From Neoluteolibacter marinus (GTDB lineage Bacteria > Verrucomicrobiota > Verrucomicrobiia > Verrucomicrobiales > Akkermansiaceae), in the NCBI RefSeq assembly GCF_014904755.1, contig NZ_JACZFQ010000025.1, positions 1 through 64,000 of the forward strand: a stretch of DNA of 64,000 bases. The letters are read 5' to 3'. The notes beneath the pieces are model-generated. The model did not search any database and was not told where the DNA came from. It saw only the letters and a list, made by a program, of their open reading frames with translations. Position numbers and translations under genes: made by a program. Positions 18,468-28,139 of this stretch are shown in pieces. Position 1 is the stretch's first letter, and every line of letters begins with the position of its first letter.

Positions 18468-19823
18468 ATGGACCTCTTCGCCCCAAAACCCAGCCCCGCC
18501 CCGAAGGCCCTGTCCGTCACCCAGCTGGTGCGGCGGATGAAGAACCTGCTGGAGGTGGAACTCGGCGAACTGTGGGTGGAAGGCGAAGTTTCCAACCTCA
18601 AGAAGCAGGCCAGCGGTCACTGGTATTTCTCCCTCAAGGACGCCGGGTCGCAGATCTCCTGCGCGATGTTCAGCGCCCGCCGTCGCCCCGGGGCGGATGC
18701 CCTTGAGGACGGCGCGAAGGTCCGCGTCTTCGCCGAGCCCAGCGTCTACGAGGCCCGCGGGCAGCTGCAGATCATCGTCCAGAAGGTCGAGCGCGCCGGC
18801 GTCGGCGAACTGCAGGCGCGCTTCGAGGCGCTGAAACGCAAGCTCCAGGCCGAGGGTCTCTTCGACCGCAAGCGCCCTCTGCCCGCCTTTCCCCGCGTGG
18901 TCGGCATCATCACCTCCGACACCGGGGCCGCCATCCGCGACATCCTCAACATCCTCGAACGCCGCGCCCCGTGGGTGCAGCCGGTCCTGTTCCCGGTCCG
19001 CGTCCAGGGCAAGGGCGCCGAAGTCGAGATCGCCCGCGCCATCGAGCGGATGGGCAACCCGGAACCGCACGACATCCCGCGCTGCGACGTCCTGATCGTC
19101 GGCCGCGGCGGCGGCTCGATCGAGGACCTGTGGAACTTCAACGAGGAGATCGTCGCGCGGGCCATCGTCGCCTGCCCCATCCCGGTGATTTCCGCGGTCG
19201 GCCACGAGATCGATTTCACCATCGCCGACTTCGTCGCCGACCTGCGGGCCCCGACCCCCAGCGCCGCCGCCGAGCTGGCGGTTCCCGACGGCGAAGAACT
19301 GCGCAACCGCCTCGGCCTCCTCGGCCGGCGGCTGTCCCGTCGCATCTCCGACCGCACCGAGCGGCTACACTTGTTGTTAGAGAATCTCCGCCGTGGGGTC
19401 CTCTCGCGCGGCGGCGAGCGACTGCTGCGGGAACCGGCCATGCGCATCGACTCGCTGCGCGGCCGGCTTGCCAACGCCACCGTCAATGCCATCCGCGACC
19501 GCGAGCAGCGGCTCAAGGAACTCGCCCGCACCCACGCCGCCCGTCATCCGGCCTTGCAAGTCCAGCACCGTCTCGACCACCTCGCCCGCCTGCGCGCCCA
19601 GCTCGACCGCGCCGCCGCCCGCCGCATCGCCGACCCGGAAGAACGCCTGAGGCGCCTCGCCTCCCTGCTCCGCACGCTCGGCCCCGAATCCGCCTTCGAG
19701 CGCGGCTTCTCCATCGCCATGGACACCACCGGCGCCATCATCCGCTCCACCGCGGACGTGGCGCCGGGCGAGGAGATCCACACCAAGGTCAAGGACGGCG
19801 TCATCCGCAGCACCGTCGCCTGA
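18468..19823 (+). CDS. xseA: Exodeoxyribonuclease VII large subunit
   Basis: Catalytic subunit of the single-strand-specific exonuclease VII, which trims DNA in both directions with XseB. The 451-residue protein has an N-terminal OB-fold (LWVEGEVSNLKKQASGHWYF), the catalytic region with FPRVVGIITSDTGAAIRD and DVLIVGRGGGSIEDLWNFN, GHEIDFTIADFVADLRAPTPS, a long C-terminal coiled coil rich in Arg/Leu (about 275-400), and the terminal ERGFSIA block. Length matches the family. No xseB-like small subunit gene is adjacent. The start at 18468 fits the conserved N-terminus. Cytoplasmic. Confidence 0.97.
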   Translation: MDLFAPKPSPAPKALSVTQLVRRMKNLLEVELGELWVEGEVSNLKKQASGHWYFSLKDAGSQISCAMFSARRRPGADALEDGAKVRVFAEPSVYEARGQLQIIVQKVERAGVGELQARFEALKRKLQAEGLFDRKRPLPAFPRVVGIITSDTGAAIRDILNILERRAPWVQPVLFPVRVQGKGAEVEIARAIERMGNPEPHDIPRCDVLIVGRGGGSIEDLWNFNEEIVARAIVACPIPVISAVGHEIDFTIADFVADLRAPTPSAAAELAVPDGEELRNRLGLLGRRLSRRISDRTERLHLLLENLRRGVLSRGGERLLREPAMRIDSLRGRLANATVNAIRDREQRLKELARTHAARHPALQVQHRLDHLARLRAQLDRAAARRIADPEERLRRLASLLRTLGPESAFERGFSIAMDTTGAIIRSTADVAPGEEIHTKVKDGVIRSTVA

Positions 19824-19955
19824 CGTCGCAACCGCGGGGTCGAACTACTGGCTGCCAGAGCGGCCGATTGATCGTCGCGCTTTGCCCTCATTGACCGATA
19901 TGAGCGGGTTTCATCGCCATTACGAACCAGCTTCCGCCTGCTTCCGGCCTTTTCC

Positions 19956-19983
19956 TTGACCCTCCCCGCCGGTGACCTAGCGT
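19956..19983 (+). promoter_or_regulatory. Sigma-70-type promoter for sucCD
   Basis: TTGACC at 19956-19961, 16-nt spacer, TAGCGT at 19978-19983, then 21 nt to the sucC ATG. One of the best matches to the recurring TTGAnC / TAGnnT pattern in this window. Confidence 0.55.
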
Positions 19984-20004
19984 CGCCGCGTTTTTCCGAC
20001 GGCC

Positions 20005-21186
<1,182 letters not shown>

Positions 21187-21200
21187 TCCGCTTTTCCCAC

Positions 21201-21237
21201 GGATCACTTCTCACCGATCACTTCACACTCTTTTCTT
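21201..21237 (+). repeat. GATCACT-type leader repeat before sucD
   Basis: Two GATCACTTC units (21202-21210 and 21217-21225) in a pyrimidine-rich tract that ends at the sucD ATG (21238). Same style as the xseA and purA leaders. Confidence 0.55.
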
Positions 21238-22134
21238 ATGGCCATTCTCGTTGACGAAAACACCAAGCTCCTCGTGCAAGGCATCACCGGCAGCTTCGGT
21301 GCCCGCCACGCTTCCCTGTCCCTCGCCTACGGCACCAAGCTGGTTGCCGGCGTCACCCCGGGCAAAGGCGGCCACAACTTCGCCGACTTCGTGCCGATCT
21401 TCGACACCGTCGGACAAGCCGTCGAGGCCACCGGAGCCACCGCCAGCGCCATCTTCGTGCCGCCGCCGTTCGCGGCCGACGCCATCCTCGAGGCGCTCGA
21501 CGCCGGGGTCGAACTGATCGTCGCGATCACCGAAGGCATCCCGGTCATGGACATGATGCGGGTGAAGGAAGCGATGAAGGGCTCCAAGTCGCGCCTGATC
21601 GGCCCGAACTGCCCCGGCATCGTGACTCCCGGCCACGGCGAGAAGTCCCACGGCGGCTGCCGCATCGGCATCGCCCCGGGCTACATCCACAAGCGCGGCA
21701 ACGTTGGCGTGGTATCCCGCTCCGGCACCCTCACCTATGAGGCGGTCTGGCAGCTGACCCAGCTCGGCTACGGCCAGAGCACCTGCGTCGGCATCGGCGG
21801 CGACCCGATCAACGGCACCAGCCACCTCGACGTCCTGCAGATGTTCAACGAGGACCCGGAAACCGAAGCCATCATCATGATCGGCGAAATCGGCGGCACC
21901 GCGGAAGTCGAAGCCGCCCGCTGGGCGAAGGAGAACTGCAAGAAGCCGATCGCCGGCTTCATCGCCGGGGCCACCGCTCCTCCGGGACGCCGCATGGGCC
22001 ACGCCGGCGCCATCGTCGGCGGCGAGGAGGACACCGCCCAGGCCAAGAAGAAGATCCTCGCCGAGTGCGGGATCGCTGTCGCCGAAACCCCCAGCGACAT
22101 GGCCACCACCCTGCTCGAGCGCTGGGGCAAGTAA
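21238..22134 (+). CDS. sucD: Succinyl-CoA ligase (ADP-forming), alpha subunit
   Basis: CoA-binding and phosphohistidine-carrying subunit of succinyl-CoA synthetase, 298 residues. Signatures are the CoA-binding Rossmann start [64 protein letters not shown] and the active-site region [17 protein letters not shown] with the phosphorylated His. It is the second gene of the sucCD operon, with a strong terminator after its stop. Cytoplasmic and fully intact. Confidence 0.98.
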   Translation: MAILVDENTKLLVQGITGSFGARHASLSLAYGTKLVAGVTPGKGGHNFADFVPIFDTVGQAVEATGATASAIFVPPPFAADAILEALDAGVELIVAITEGIPVMDMMRVKEAMKGSKSRLIGPNCPGIVTPGHGEKSHGGCRIGIAPGYIHKRGNVGVVSRSGTLTYEAVWQLTQLGYGQSTCVGIGGDPINGTSHLDVLQMFNEDPETEAIIMIGEIGGTAEVEAARWAKENCKKPIAGFIAGATAPPGRRMGHAGAIVGGEEDTAQAKKKILAECGIAVAETPSDMATTLLERWGK

Positions 22135-22158
22135 GCGCCCCGTGCCCTGCCACCTTCC

Positions 22159-22198
22159 GGCCGCGTTCCCGCCTCGGGTTCGCGGCCGTTTTCTTTTC
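22159..22198 (+). terminator. Rho-independent terminator after sucCD
   Basis: Stem GGCCGCG (22159-22165) pairs with CGCGGCC (22181-22187) around a 15-nt loop and is followed by GTTTTCTTTTC. The T-run overlaps the stop codon of the convergent MBL gene. Confidence 0.75.
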
Positions 22199-22958
22199 AA
22201 TCCCACCAGCCGCAGGTCTCGTCCTGGGGGGCGCAGGCGATCTCCCGCAGCGCCGGCACACCCGCCTTCACCGCCTCGATGGCCGTCCGCGGATTGTTGC
22301 AATCGCGGCTGAGGTGGCCCAGCACCACCCGCTGCAAGCCGGCCGGCACCAGTTCGGCCACCAGCGCCGTGGTCTGGGCGTTCGACAGGTGCCCGTGGCG
22401 GGAGGCGATCCGCTGCTTGGTTGACCACGGCCGCTTCATGTCTGCTTCCAGCAAGCCGTCGTCGTAGTTGGCCTCGACGAACAAGGACTGCACGCCGCGC
22501 AGGCGCTCGATGACCAGGTTGGTCACGTGGCCGGTGTCGCTGAGCAAGCCGAGCGAGCGCTCCTCGTGGCGGAACACGAAGCCGACCGGCTCGACCGCAT
22601 CGTGCGGCACCGCGAACGATTGCACCGAAAGGCCGTCCAGACGGAACGCCGCGCCGGACTCGAAAATTTTCCAGGTCGCGGTATCCACGCCCCCGTCCCT
22701 GACCACCCGCGAGGTCGATGGCGTCGAGTAAACCGGCACCGCCAGCGACTTCATCAGCACCCGCAGGCCGCGGACATGGTCGCCGTGCTCGTGGGTCAGC
22801 AGCACCGCGCCGAGGCTGGCGGGATCGACCCCGCTGGCCTTCATGCGGACCACCAGCTGCTTGGCGGACAAACCGGCATCGACCAGCACCCGGGTGTCGC
22901 CGGCCTCGATCACCGCGGCATTTCCCCCGCTGCCGCTGCCCAGGATGATGAATCGCAC
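22197..22958 (-). CDS. MBL-fold metallohydrolase, WalJ/YycJ-like
   Basis: Metallo-beta-lactamase-fold hydrolase of 253 residues. The GTG at 22958 yields VRFIILGSGSGGNAAVIEAG, the classic start of YycJ/WalJ-type proteins. Metal ligands appear in LTHEHGDHVRGL (HxHxDH, about 56-61), SDTGH, and a late His in VLGHLSRDCNNP. Relatives have been linked to 5'-exonuclease activity on DNA or to cell-wall regulation, but this protein's substrate is unknown. A longer upstream frame to 23084 is Arg/Pro-rich and unlikely to be real. The gene converges on sucD and diverges from the AsmA-like gene. Cytoplasmic. Confidence 0.85.
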   Translation of the reverse strand: MRFIILGSGSGGNAAVIEAGDTRVLVDAGLSAKQLVVRMKASGVDPASLGAVLLTHEHGDHVRGLRVLMKSLAVPVYSTPSTSRVVRDGGVDTATWKIFESGAAFRLDGLSVQSFAVPHDAVEPVGFVFRHEERSLGLLSDTGHVTNLVIERLRGVQSLFVEANYDDGLLEADMKRPWSTKQRIASRHGHLSNAQTTALVAELVPAGLQRVVLGHLSRDCNNPRTAIEAVKAGVPALREIACAPQDETCGWWD

Positions 22959-23121
22959 GGCGCGAGGGTGGAGTTCCCGCCGCGGATCTTCCAAGCGCCA
23001 ATTCCGGCAAGTTCGGGTTCGCGGACTGCCATCGGGGGCAATCGGGAAATGGGGCTGAAATGATCCACGCGCCATTTTTGGCACTTGGAAAGCTCCCCTC
23101 CCGACGCCAGCTTTTCATCGC

Positions 23122-25626
23122 GTGAGACACATCCGCATCATCCACAAGCTGAGGACCCTGGCGGCACTGCTGGGCTTCTGCATGGTGATCGCGGCGGGTT
23201 GCGGGCTGTGGTGGGCCAACCAGACCGGACTGCCCGACTCGTGGCGCGATGAGATCGAAAAGGCGCTCGCCGCCCAGGGTCTCCATGCCGACATCGCCGG
23301 TCTGCGCTACTGGCCGCTGCGCGGGATCGAAGCGGACGAGGTGGTGGTCTACAGCGACGAGTCGCGCCAGCGGGTGGTCGCGCGCGCCAGCGAGGTGCTG
23401 GTCGATGTCGATCGGACGAAGCTCGCACGCGGCAATGTCCGGGTCGAGCGCCTCGACCTCAAGAACGGATCCCTCTCTTTACCCGCGGATCCCGACGACC
23501 CGCATTCCAAGGTGCTGGAGATCAAGAATGCCAACGGCCGCGTCCTGATGCCCGGCGGACGGCGGCTCGAAATCCGCGGCGCCCGCGGCGAGGTCGAGGG
23601 CGTCCGGATGGAGTTCGAGGCACTGATGTTAGGCTATCGTCAGCGGCTCACCGCCAACCAGGTGGAGAACGAGGAAGCCCGCCTCTACCGGCAACGGCTG
23701 CTGACGCGGGTGATCGGCCTGCTCGAACCCTGGCAATTCGACCCGGCGTCCCCGCCCGTGATCCGCATCCGGGTGGAAGGCGACCTCGATGATCCGAAGT
23801 CGGTGCGGGCCGGGATCCAGCTCAAGAGCGATGGCCTGGAGCGCGGCGGCATTTTCATCAAGCGCCTCGAGGCAACGGGGGAAATGCGCGGCCGGCTGAT
23901 GATCCTCGAGTCGCTTGAAGTCGAAGACGGCGGCGGCTCGCTGGACGGTCGCCTGGAGTACGATCTGGCCACCCGTTCCGGACACTTCAACGCCCGCTCG
24001 AACCTCGCCCTCCCCGCCCTGCTGCGGGAGTTCAAGGCCAGTGCCTTGCTGGACAAGGTGAGCTTCCAGTCACGACCCGAGATCTCGGCCCGTGGCACTT
24101 TCGAATGGCCGGAGAACGAGCCGCCCACCTATCACCTCACCGGCCACCTCGACGCCCGTGAGGTGAAGTTCAACGGCCGCACCGCCCAGCGGCTCGAGAG
24201 CAATCTCTCGTGGGACGGCACCAACCTGTTCCTCGACGAACTGGAGATCACCCGCCCCGACGGATCGCTGCGCGGCCGCTTGCTCGCCCAACCGGAACAA
24301 GTGCGGCTGGAAGTCGCCACCGACCTGCGCATCGGCGTCTGGCGGGGATTCTTCGACAAGCACCCCTTGGGCAAGGTGTTCGCGGATTTCGACGATTGCG
24401 ACGACACCGAGGTCGATGCCCGCATCAAGGTGCGCTTCAACCCCCGCGACCACCACGACTGGGACGCGTCCGGCAAAGCCCGGGCCACCCACATGAGCTA
24501 CAAGGGCACCCCGTTCCGCGTGGCGCGGGTGGACATGAACCTGAACCACGACTTCCTTGACTTCACCGGCGGCACGGTCGAGTTCGACTACACCGACTAT
24601 CCCCTGCGCAAGGCTCACGGGGGCCCGATGACCGGCAAGGCCAAGGTCGACCGCGTGCGCTACGACCGGGAGCCGTCGACCCTCACCCTGGAGGGAATCG
24701 AAGGCGACTTCTGGCCGGCACCGGTCCTGCGGATGTTCCTCCCCAGGGTCGCGGACCACCTCGAGGAATATCGCTTCCACACGACCCCGCGGCTCAGCGG
24801 GGGCGGGGTGATCGGCCTGTTCGACGGCGCCCCCAAGACCGACTTCAAGGTACACGGCAAGACCCTGGAAAAAGTCTCCTATGAGTTCGCCGGCACCGAC
24901 TTGCTGCTGTCCGGCTTGGAAACCGACGTTCAGGTGAATCCCCGCTCGACCGAGGTGCGCGACCTCACCTTCGAGGTGTTCGATGGCCCGGTGCGCGGAA
25001 AGTTCGATGTGCTTCCCGAAGGTGAGAGACAGCGGATCAAGGGCGAGCTCGACTGGACCCGCCTGAGCTTGCCGGAGATCTCGGTCGCCAGCGGCTTCGA
25101 CAAGAAGGCGAAGGGCTTCATCACCGGACGCATGGATTTCGACTATCACGGCGAAGGCGCCCAAGGCCTGAATGGCACCGGATTGATCGCCCTGGAGGAG
25201 GGCGAACTGTTTTCGGTTCCGATCTTCGGGCCCTTGTCGCCGGTCCTGTCGGCGGTACTGGCGAACCGCAAGGCCGGCTTCCAGCAGGCCAAGGACGCCT
25301 TCTGCACTTTCAGCGTGACCGAAGGGGTTCTCAGCACCACCGACTTCCTCACCACCACCCCGTCCCTGGTCTTCACCGGCGATGCCAAGGCGAACCTGAA
25401 CAAGATGTCATTGAACATGACCATCCGGATGAATGCCCGGGGTCTATTCGGTGTGATTACATTGCCACTGCGACCCTTTTACGGACTCTTCCAATTCCGC
25501 GGCACCGGTCCCCTCCGCGAGCCGAAATGGGACAACGTGATGTTCACTTCCCCGCCGAAGGCCGAGGAGGAAATGTTGTTCGCCCCGCCGAAGGCAACCG
25601 GAGTTCGCCTGCGGAACAAACCCTGA
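23122..25626 (+). CDS. AsmA-like envelope protein
   Basis: Large envelope protein of 834 residues with one N-terminal transmembrane anchor (about 12-30) and a long beta-rich periplasmic region. The C-terminal block resembles AsmA-like domains: GTGLIALEEGELFSVPIFGP, a later DFLTTTPSLVFTGDA and the final PLREPKWDNVMF. Repeated short strands of the GxLxxR/DGxLxG type fit the repeating-beta-groove fold of AsmA/TamB/YhdP, which move or influence phospholipids between membranes. GTG at 23122 is chosen because it opens directly before the basic anchor RHIRIIHKLR. It is a single gene with a possible TTGGAA-N17-CAGCTT promoter ending 8 nt upstream. Confidence 0.7.
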   Translation: MRHIRIIHKLRTLAALLGFCMVIAAGCGLWWANQTGLPDSWRDEIEKALAAQGLHADIAGLRYWPLRGIEADEVVVYSDESRQRVVARASEVLVDVDRTKLARGNVRVERLDLKNGSLSLPADPDDPHSKVLEIKNANGRVLMPGGRRLEIRGARGEVEGVRMEFEALMLGYRQRLTANQVENEEARLYRQRLLTRVIGLLEPWQFDPASPPVIRIRVEGDLDDPKSVRAGIQLKSDGLERGGIFIKRLEATGEMRGRLMILESLEVEDGGGSLDGRLEYDLATRSGHFNARSNLALPALLREFKASALLDKVSFQSRPEISARGTFEWPENEPPTYHLTGHLDAREVKFNGRTAQRLESNLSWDGTNLFLDELEITRPDGSLRGRLLAQPEQVRLEVATDLRIGVWRGFFDKHPLGKVFADFDDCDDTEVDARIKVRFNPRDHHDWDASGKARATHMSYKGTPFRVARVDMNLNHDFLDFTGGTVEFDYTDYPLRKAHGGPMTGKAKVDRVRYDREPSTLTLEGIEGDFWPAPVLRMFLPRVADHLEEYRFHTTPRLSGGGVIGLFDGAPKTDFKVHGKTLEKVSYEFAGTDLLLSGLETDVQVNPRSTEVRDLTFEVFDGPVRGKFDVLPEGERQRIKGELDWTRLSLPEISVASGFDKKAKGFITGRMDFDYHGEGAQGLNGTGLIALEEGELFSVPIFGPLSPVLSAVLANRKAGFQQAKDAFCTFSVTEGVLSTTDFLTTTPSLVFTGDAKANLNKMSLNMTIRMNARGLFGVITLPLRPFYGLFQFRGTGPLREPKWDNVMFTSPPKAEEEMLFAPPKATGVRLRNKP

Positions 25627-25744
25627 TTTACCGCGATTCAACGGCCCCGGCACCACATCCTTCCTTGCGCCATCCACCCAACGGTGCCAGCTTTTTCCAG
25701 CGCGGTCGTTGGATACCGTCGCTTCATTCAAACTTCTTACTGCC

Positions 25745-26188
25745 ATGTCAGACACTTTCGCCACCAACGCCGGTTCGCTCGATCCCAACGCGGGATTCTC
25801 TACATCTCCATCGGTTGGCCAAGCCGCCGACGACCTCCGCGCCGCTGCGGAAAACAAGGCGAAATCGATCGCCAACCAAGCCACCGAACAAGCCCGTGCC
25901 CTGAAGGACCGCGCGGTCGAGTCCGTCCAGCACGCCCGTGAGGTCGCCAGCGAAAAAGCGCTGGCCTTCAAGGCAGCCGCCACGGAAAAGGCCGGCACTC
26001 TCAAGCAAGCCGCTGGAGACAAGGCCAAGGAGATTCGCACGGCTGCCGACGAGCAGTGGCGCGAAACGCGGGTCAAGGCCAAGGAGATGCACATCACCAC
26101 CGAAGACTACATCCGCCAACATCCGACCCGCTGCGTGGTCGGGGCTTTGGGTCTCGGGTTCATCATCGGCTTGATCGCACGCCGCTGA
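25745..26188 (+). CDS. YqjD/ElaB-like (DUF883) tail-anchored protein
   Basis: A 147-residue protein with a long Ala/Lys/Glu helical region (about 25-110, likely coiled coil), then EDYIRQHPTRCVVGALGLGF and a C-terminal hydrophobic helix ending in IARR. This is the DUF883 layout of E. coli YqjD and ElaB, inner-membrane proteins reported to bind stationary-phase ribosomes. The start MSDTFATN at 25745 is preferred over 25709. YqjE- and YqjK-like genes follow in order, matching the E. coli yqjDEK arrangement, which strengthens the call. Function here is inferred only. Confidence 0.75.
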   Translation: MSDTFATNAGSLDPNAGFSTSPSVGQAADDLRAAAENKAKSIANQATEQARALKDRAVESVQHAREVASEKALAFKAAATEKAGTLKQAAGDKAKEIRTAADEQWRETRVKAKEMHITTEDYIRQHPTRCVVGALGLGFIIGLIARR

Positions 26189-26242
26189 TCGGGAGCGGGG
26201 ATTGCCTCTCGCGGGCGTAGCGGTCTTTTTCAGGGCCGCTGG

Positions 26243-26656
26243 ATGTCCATTGACCATATGACCGAAGCTCCAGAACCCGCGCCGAAGGGAGAGTCCTCAT
26301 GGCGGGAATCCGTGCCGGAATTCATCTCGGCCCGGCTCGATTTGTTCGCCTTGGAAGCCAAGGATGCCGGTCAGGTGGCGGCGCGCAAAGGCGTCCTGAT
26401 CGGCCTCATCGCCGGCTGCGCCGTATTGGCGTGGATTGCCATCGTCGCCGGACTCATCGGCTGGATTTCCGCCGCCCAGGAGAGCGTTCCGTGGTACTTC
26501 GTGACCTTGGGCGCCGCATTCCTTCACTTGCTTGTCGCCGGACTCGCCACCCTCGCCGTGCGCCGTCCATCCCCTCCCTCGTTTTCACTGCTGAAAACGG
26601 AACTCTCAAAAGACCGCGAATGGCTCGCCCATCTCAACGAGAAGCCGAAATCCTGA
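26243..26656 (+). CDS. YqjE-like (phage holin superfamily) membrane protein
   Basis: A 137-residue protein with a soluble N-terminal part (SWRESVPEFISARLDLFALE) that leads into two transmembrane helices (about 50-74 and 84-106). This is the pattern of the YqjE / holin-X family, usually found with YqjD. An alternative start lies at 26258 (MTEAPEPAPK). It comes 54 nt after the DUF883 gene, and the YqjK-like gene overlaps its 3' end by 37 nt. Role unknown; probably inner membrane. Confidence 0.7.
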   Translation: MSIDHMTEAPEPAPKGESSWRESVPEFISARLDLFALEAKDAGQVAARKGVLIGLIAGCAVLAWIAIVAGLIGWISAAQESVPWYFVTLGAAFLHLLVAGLATLAVRRPSPPSFSLLKTELSKDREWLAHLNEKPKS

Positions 26657-26979
26657 TCGAGCGCATCCGCGCCTCGCGCCAGGCCTTGGGCTCCGACCTC
26701 AACACGCTCCGTCATCGCTTTGACGTTCCCGCCCGGGTCAAGGACTCGATTCTTTCCAAACCCTTGGCATGGTTCGGTGGATCCCTGGGCGCCGGCTTGC
26801 TCACCAGCATGCTCGTGCGGCGCCCCCGCAAACGTGAAGAAAAAGTACGGCGCGCATGGTGGAGCCTCGCTTTGAGCGGAGCCATCGCCTTGGCCCGTCC
26901 AACCCTACAAACCTGGGCCTTGCGAGCCCTGCAGAGTCGCTTCATTCCGCATGATTCCACGGTGAACCGGCCATCCTGA
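26620..26979 (+). CDS. YqjK-like basic membrane-associated protein
   Basis: A 119-residue, strongly basic protein beginning MARPSQREAEILIERIRASR. It has an N-terminal helix (about 4-35), a hydrophobic stretch with GGSLGAGLLTSML (about 52-64), a basic RRPRKREEKVRR segment and a second weak hydrophobic stretch. It starts inside the YqjE-like gene (37-nt overlap), which argues for translational coupling. Position and composition resemble YqjK of the yqjCDEK operon, but sequence similarity is too weak by eye to be certain. Confidence 0.55.
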   Translation: MARPSQREAEILIERIRASRQALGSDLNTLRHRFDVPARVKDSILSKPLAWFGGSLGAGLLTSMLVRRPRKREEKVRRAWWSLALSGAIALARPTLQTWALRALQSRFIPHDSTVNRPS

Positions 26980-27038
26980 GACGCATTCGCACTTCCTGCT
27001 TTTCAAGCTTCCATCTTCCCGCTCTAACCCAAGTCCTC

Positions 27039-28121
27039 ATGTCCGAGCACCGCGTACTCGATCACGTTGATGAATATCTCAAACTCGGCCGCGAGTATGA
27101 ATGTTCCGACGTTCACCTTCCGACGGCCTACCCACCTGCATGGCGCCGATTTGGCCAGCTGATGCCCATCTGGGCCGACCATCCGCCCCTCACTGCCGAG
27201 GAAACCGAACACCTCGCGAAGTCCTTCCTCGGGGAACGGGAATGGAACCGCCTGCAGGAAAAGGGTGACGTCGACTTCGCCTACTACAACAGCGAAGGCC
27301 GTTTCCGAGCCTCGGTGGTCAAGCAACGGCTTGGCTACGACATGGTGTTCCGGATCATCAACACCAACATCCGCAGCATGGAGGACATCAACCTCCCCGT
27401 GGAGCACCTGACGCCCCTCACCCGTTACCACAACGGCCTCATCCTGGTGACCGGCGCCGTGGGCTCGGGCAAGTCCACGACCCTTGCCGCCCTGGTGGAC
27501 TTCATCAACTCCGACCGCGAGGACCACATCCTGACGCTGGAAGACCCGATCGAATACGTCTTCGAATCCAAGGGCTGCCACGTCAACCAGCGCGAGGTTC
27601 ACACCCATACCGAATCCTTCGCCAAGGCGTTGCGCGGTGCGCTGCGGGAAGACCCCGACGTGATCATGGTCGGGGAAATGCGCGACCTCGAGACCATCTC
27701 CCTCGCGCTCACCGCCGCGGAAACCGGTCACTTGGTGCTCGGCACCCTTCACACCGGCAACGCACCGCGGACGCTGGACCGGGTGCTCGACGTGTTCCCC
27801 GTCGACCAGCGCGACCAGATCCGGATCATGGTATCGGAGTCCTTGCGCGGCGTCATCTCGCAGCAGCTCGTGCCCCGCGCCGACGGCCAGGGCCGCGAAC
27901 TGGCGCTCGAGCTCCTCGTCAACACGCCCGCCGTGTCCGCCACCATCCGCGATGGCAAGACCTTCATGCTCCCCGGCATCATGCAGACCGGCAAGAACGT
28001 CGGTATGATCACCATGGACGAGTCCCTCCGGAAGCTCTACATCAAGGGCTTGATCACGCAGGAAGAGGCGCTCTTCCGCTGTGAGGACAAGATCCAGATG
28101 CGCAATTTCTTCCAATCCTGA
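27039..28121 (+). CDS. PilT-family retraction ATPase, copy 1
   Basis: Hexameric secretion-type ATPase of 360 residues, expected to power type IV pilus retraction from the inner membrane's cytoplasmic side. Motifs are an N-terminal SDVHL block (degenerate: no PPxxRxxG), Walker A GAVGSGKSTT (Lys145), the Asp box TLEDPIEYVF, Walker B DPDVIMVGEMRDLETISLAL and the His box GHLVLGTLHTGNA. The next gene, 18 nt on, is a clearer PilT. The Walker sites are intact, so it is probably active as a PilU-like or accessory partner. No pilB, pilC or pilin gene lies in the window. Confidence 0.88.
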   Translation: MSEHRVLDHVDEYLKLGREYECSDVHLPTAYPPAWRRFGQLMPIWADHPPLTAEETEHLAKSFLGEREWNRLQEKGDVDFAYYNSEGRFRASVVKQRLGYDMVFRIINTNIRSMEDINLPVEHLTPLTRYHNGLILVTGAVGSGKSTTLAALVDFINSDREDHILTLEDPIEYVFESKGCHVNQREVHTHTESFAKALRGALREDPDVIMVGEMRDLETISLALTAAETGHLVLGTLHTGNAPRTLDRVLDVFPVDQRDQIRIMVSESLRGVISQQLVPRADGQGRELALELLVNTPAVSATIRDGKTFMLPGIMQTGKNVGMITMDESLRKLYIKGLITQEEALFRCEDKIQMRNFFQS

Positions 28122-28139
28122 TTTCCAAGAACGAATTCC

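Noticed and set aside
21223-23286. A 687-codon minus-strand frame across sucD and the MBL gene
   Set aside because: Antisense to sucD and out of frame with the MBL gene; no conserved motif.
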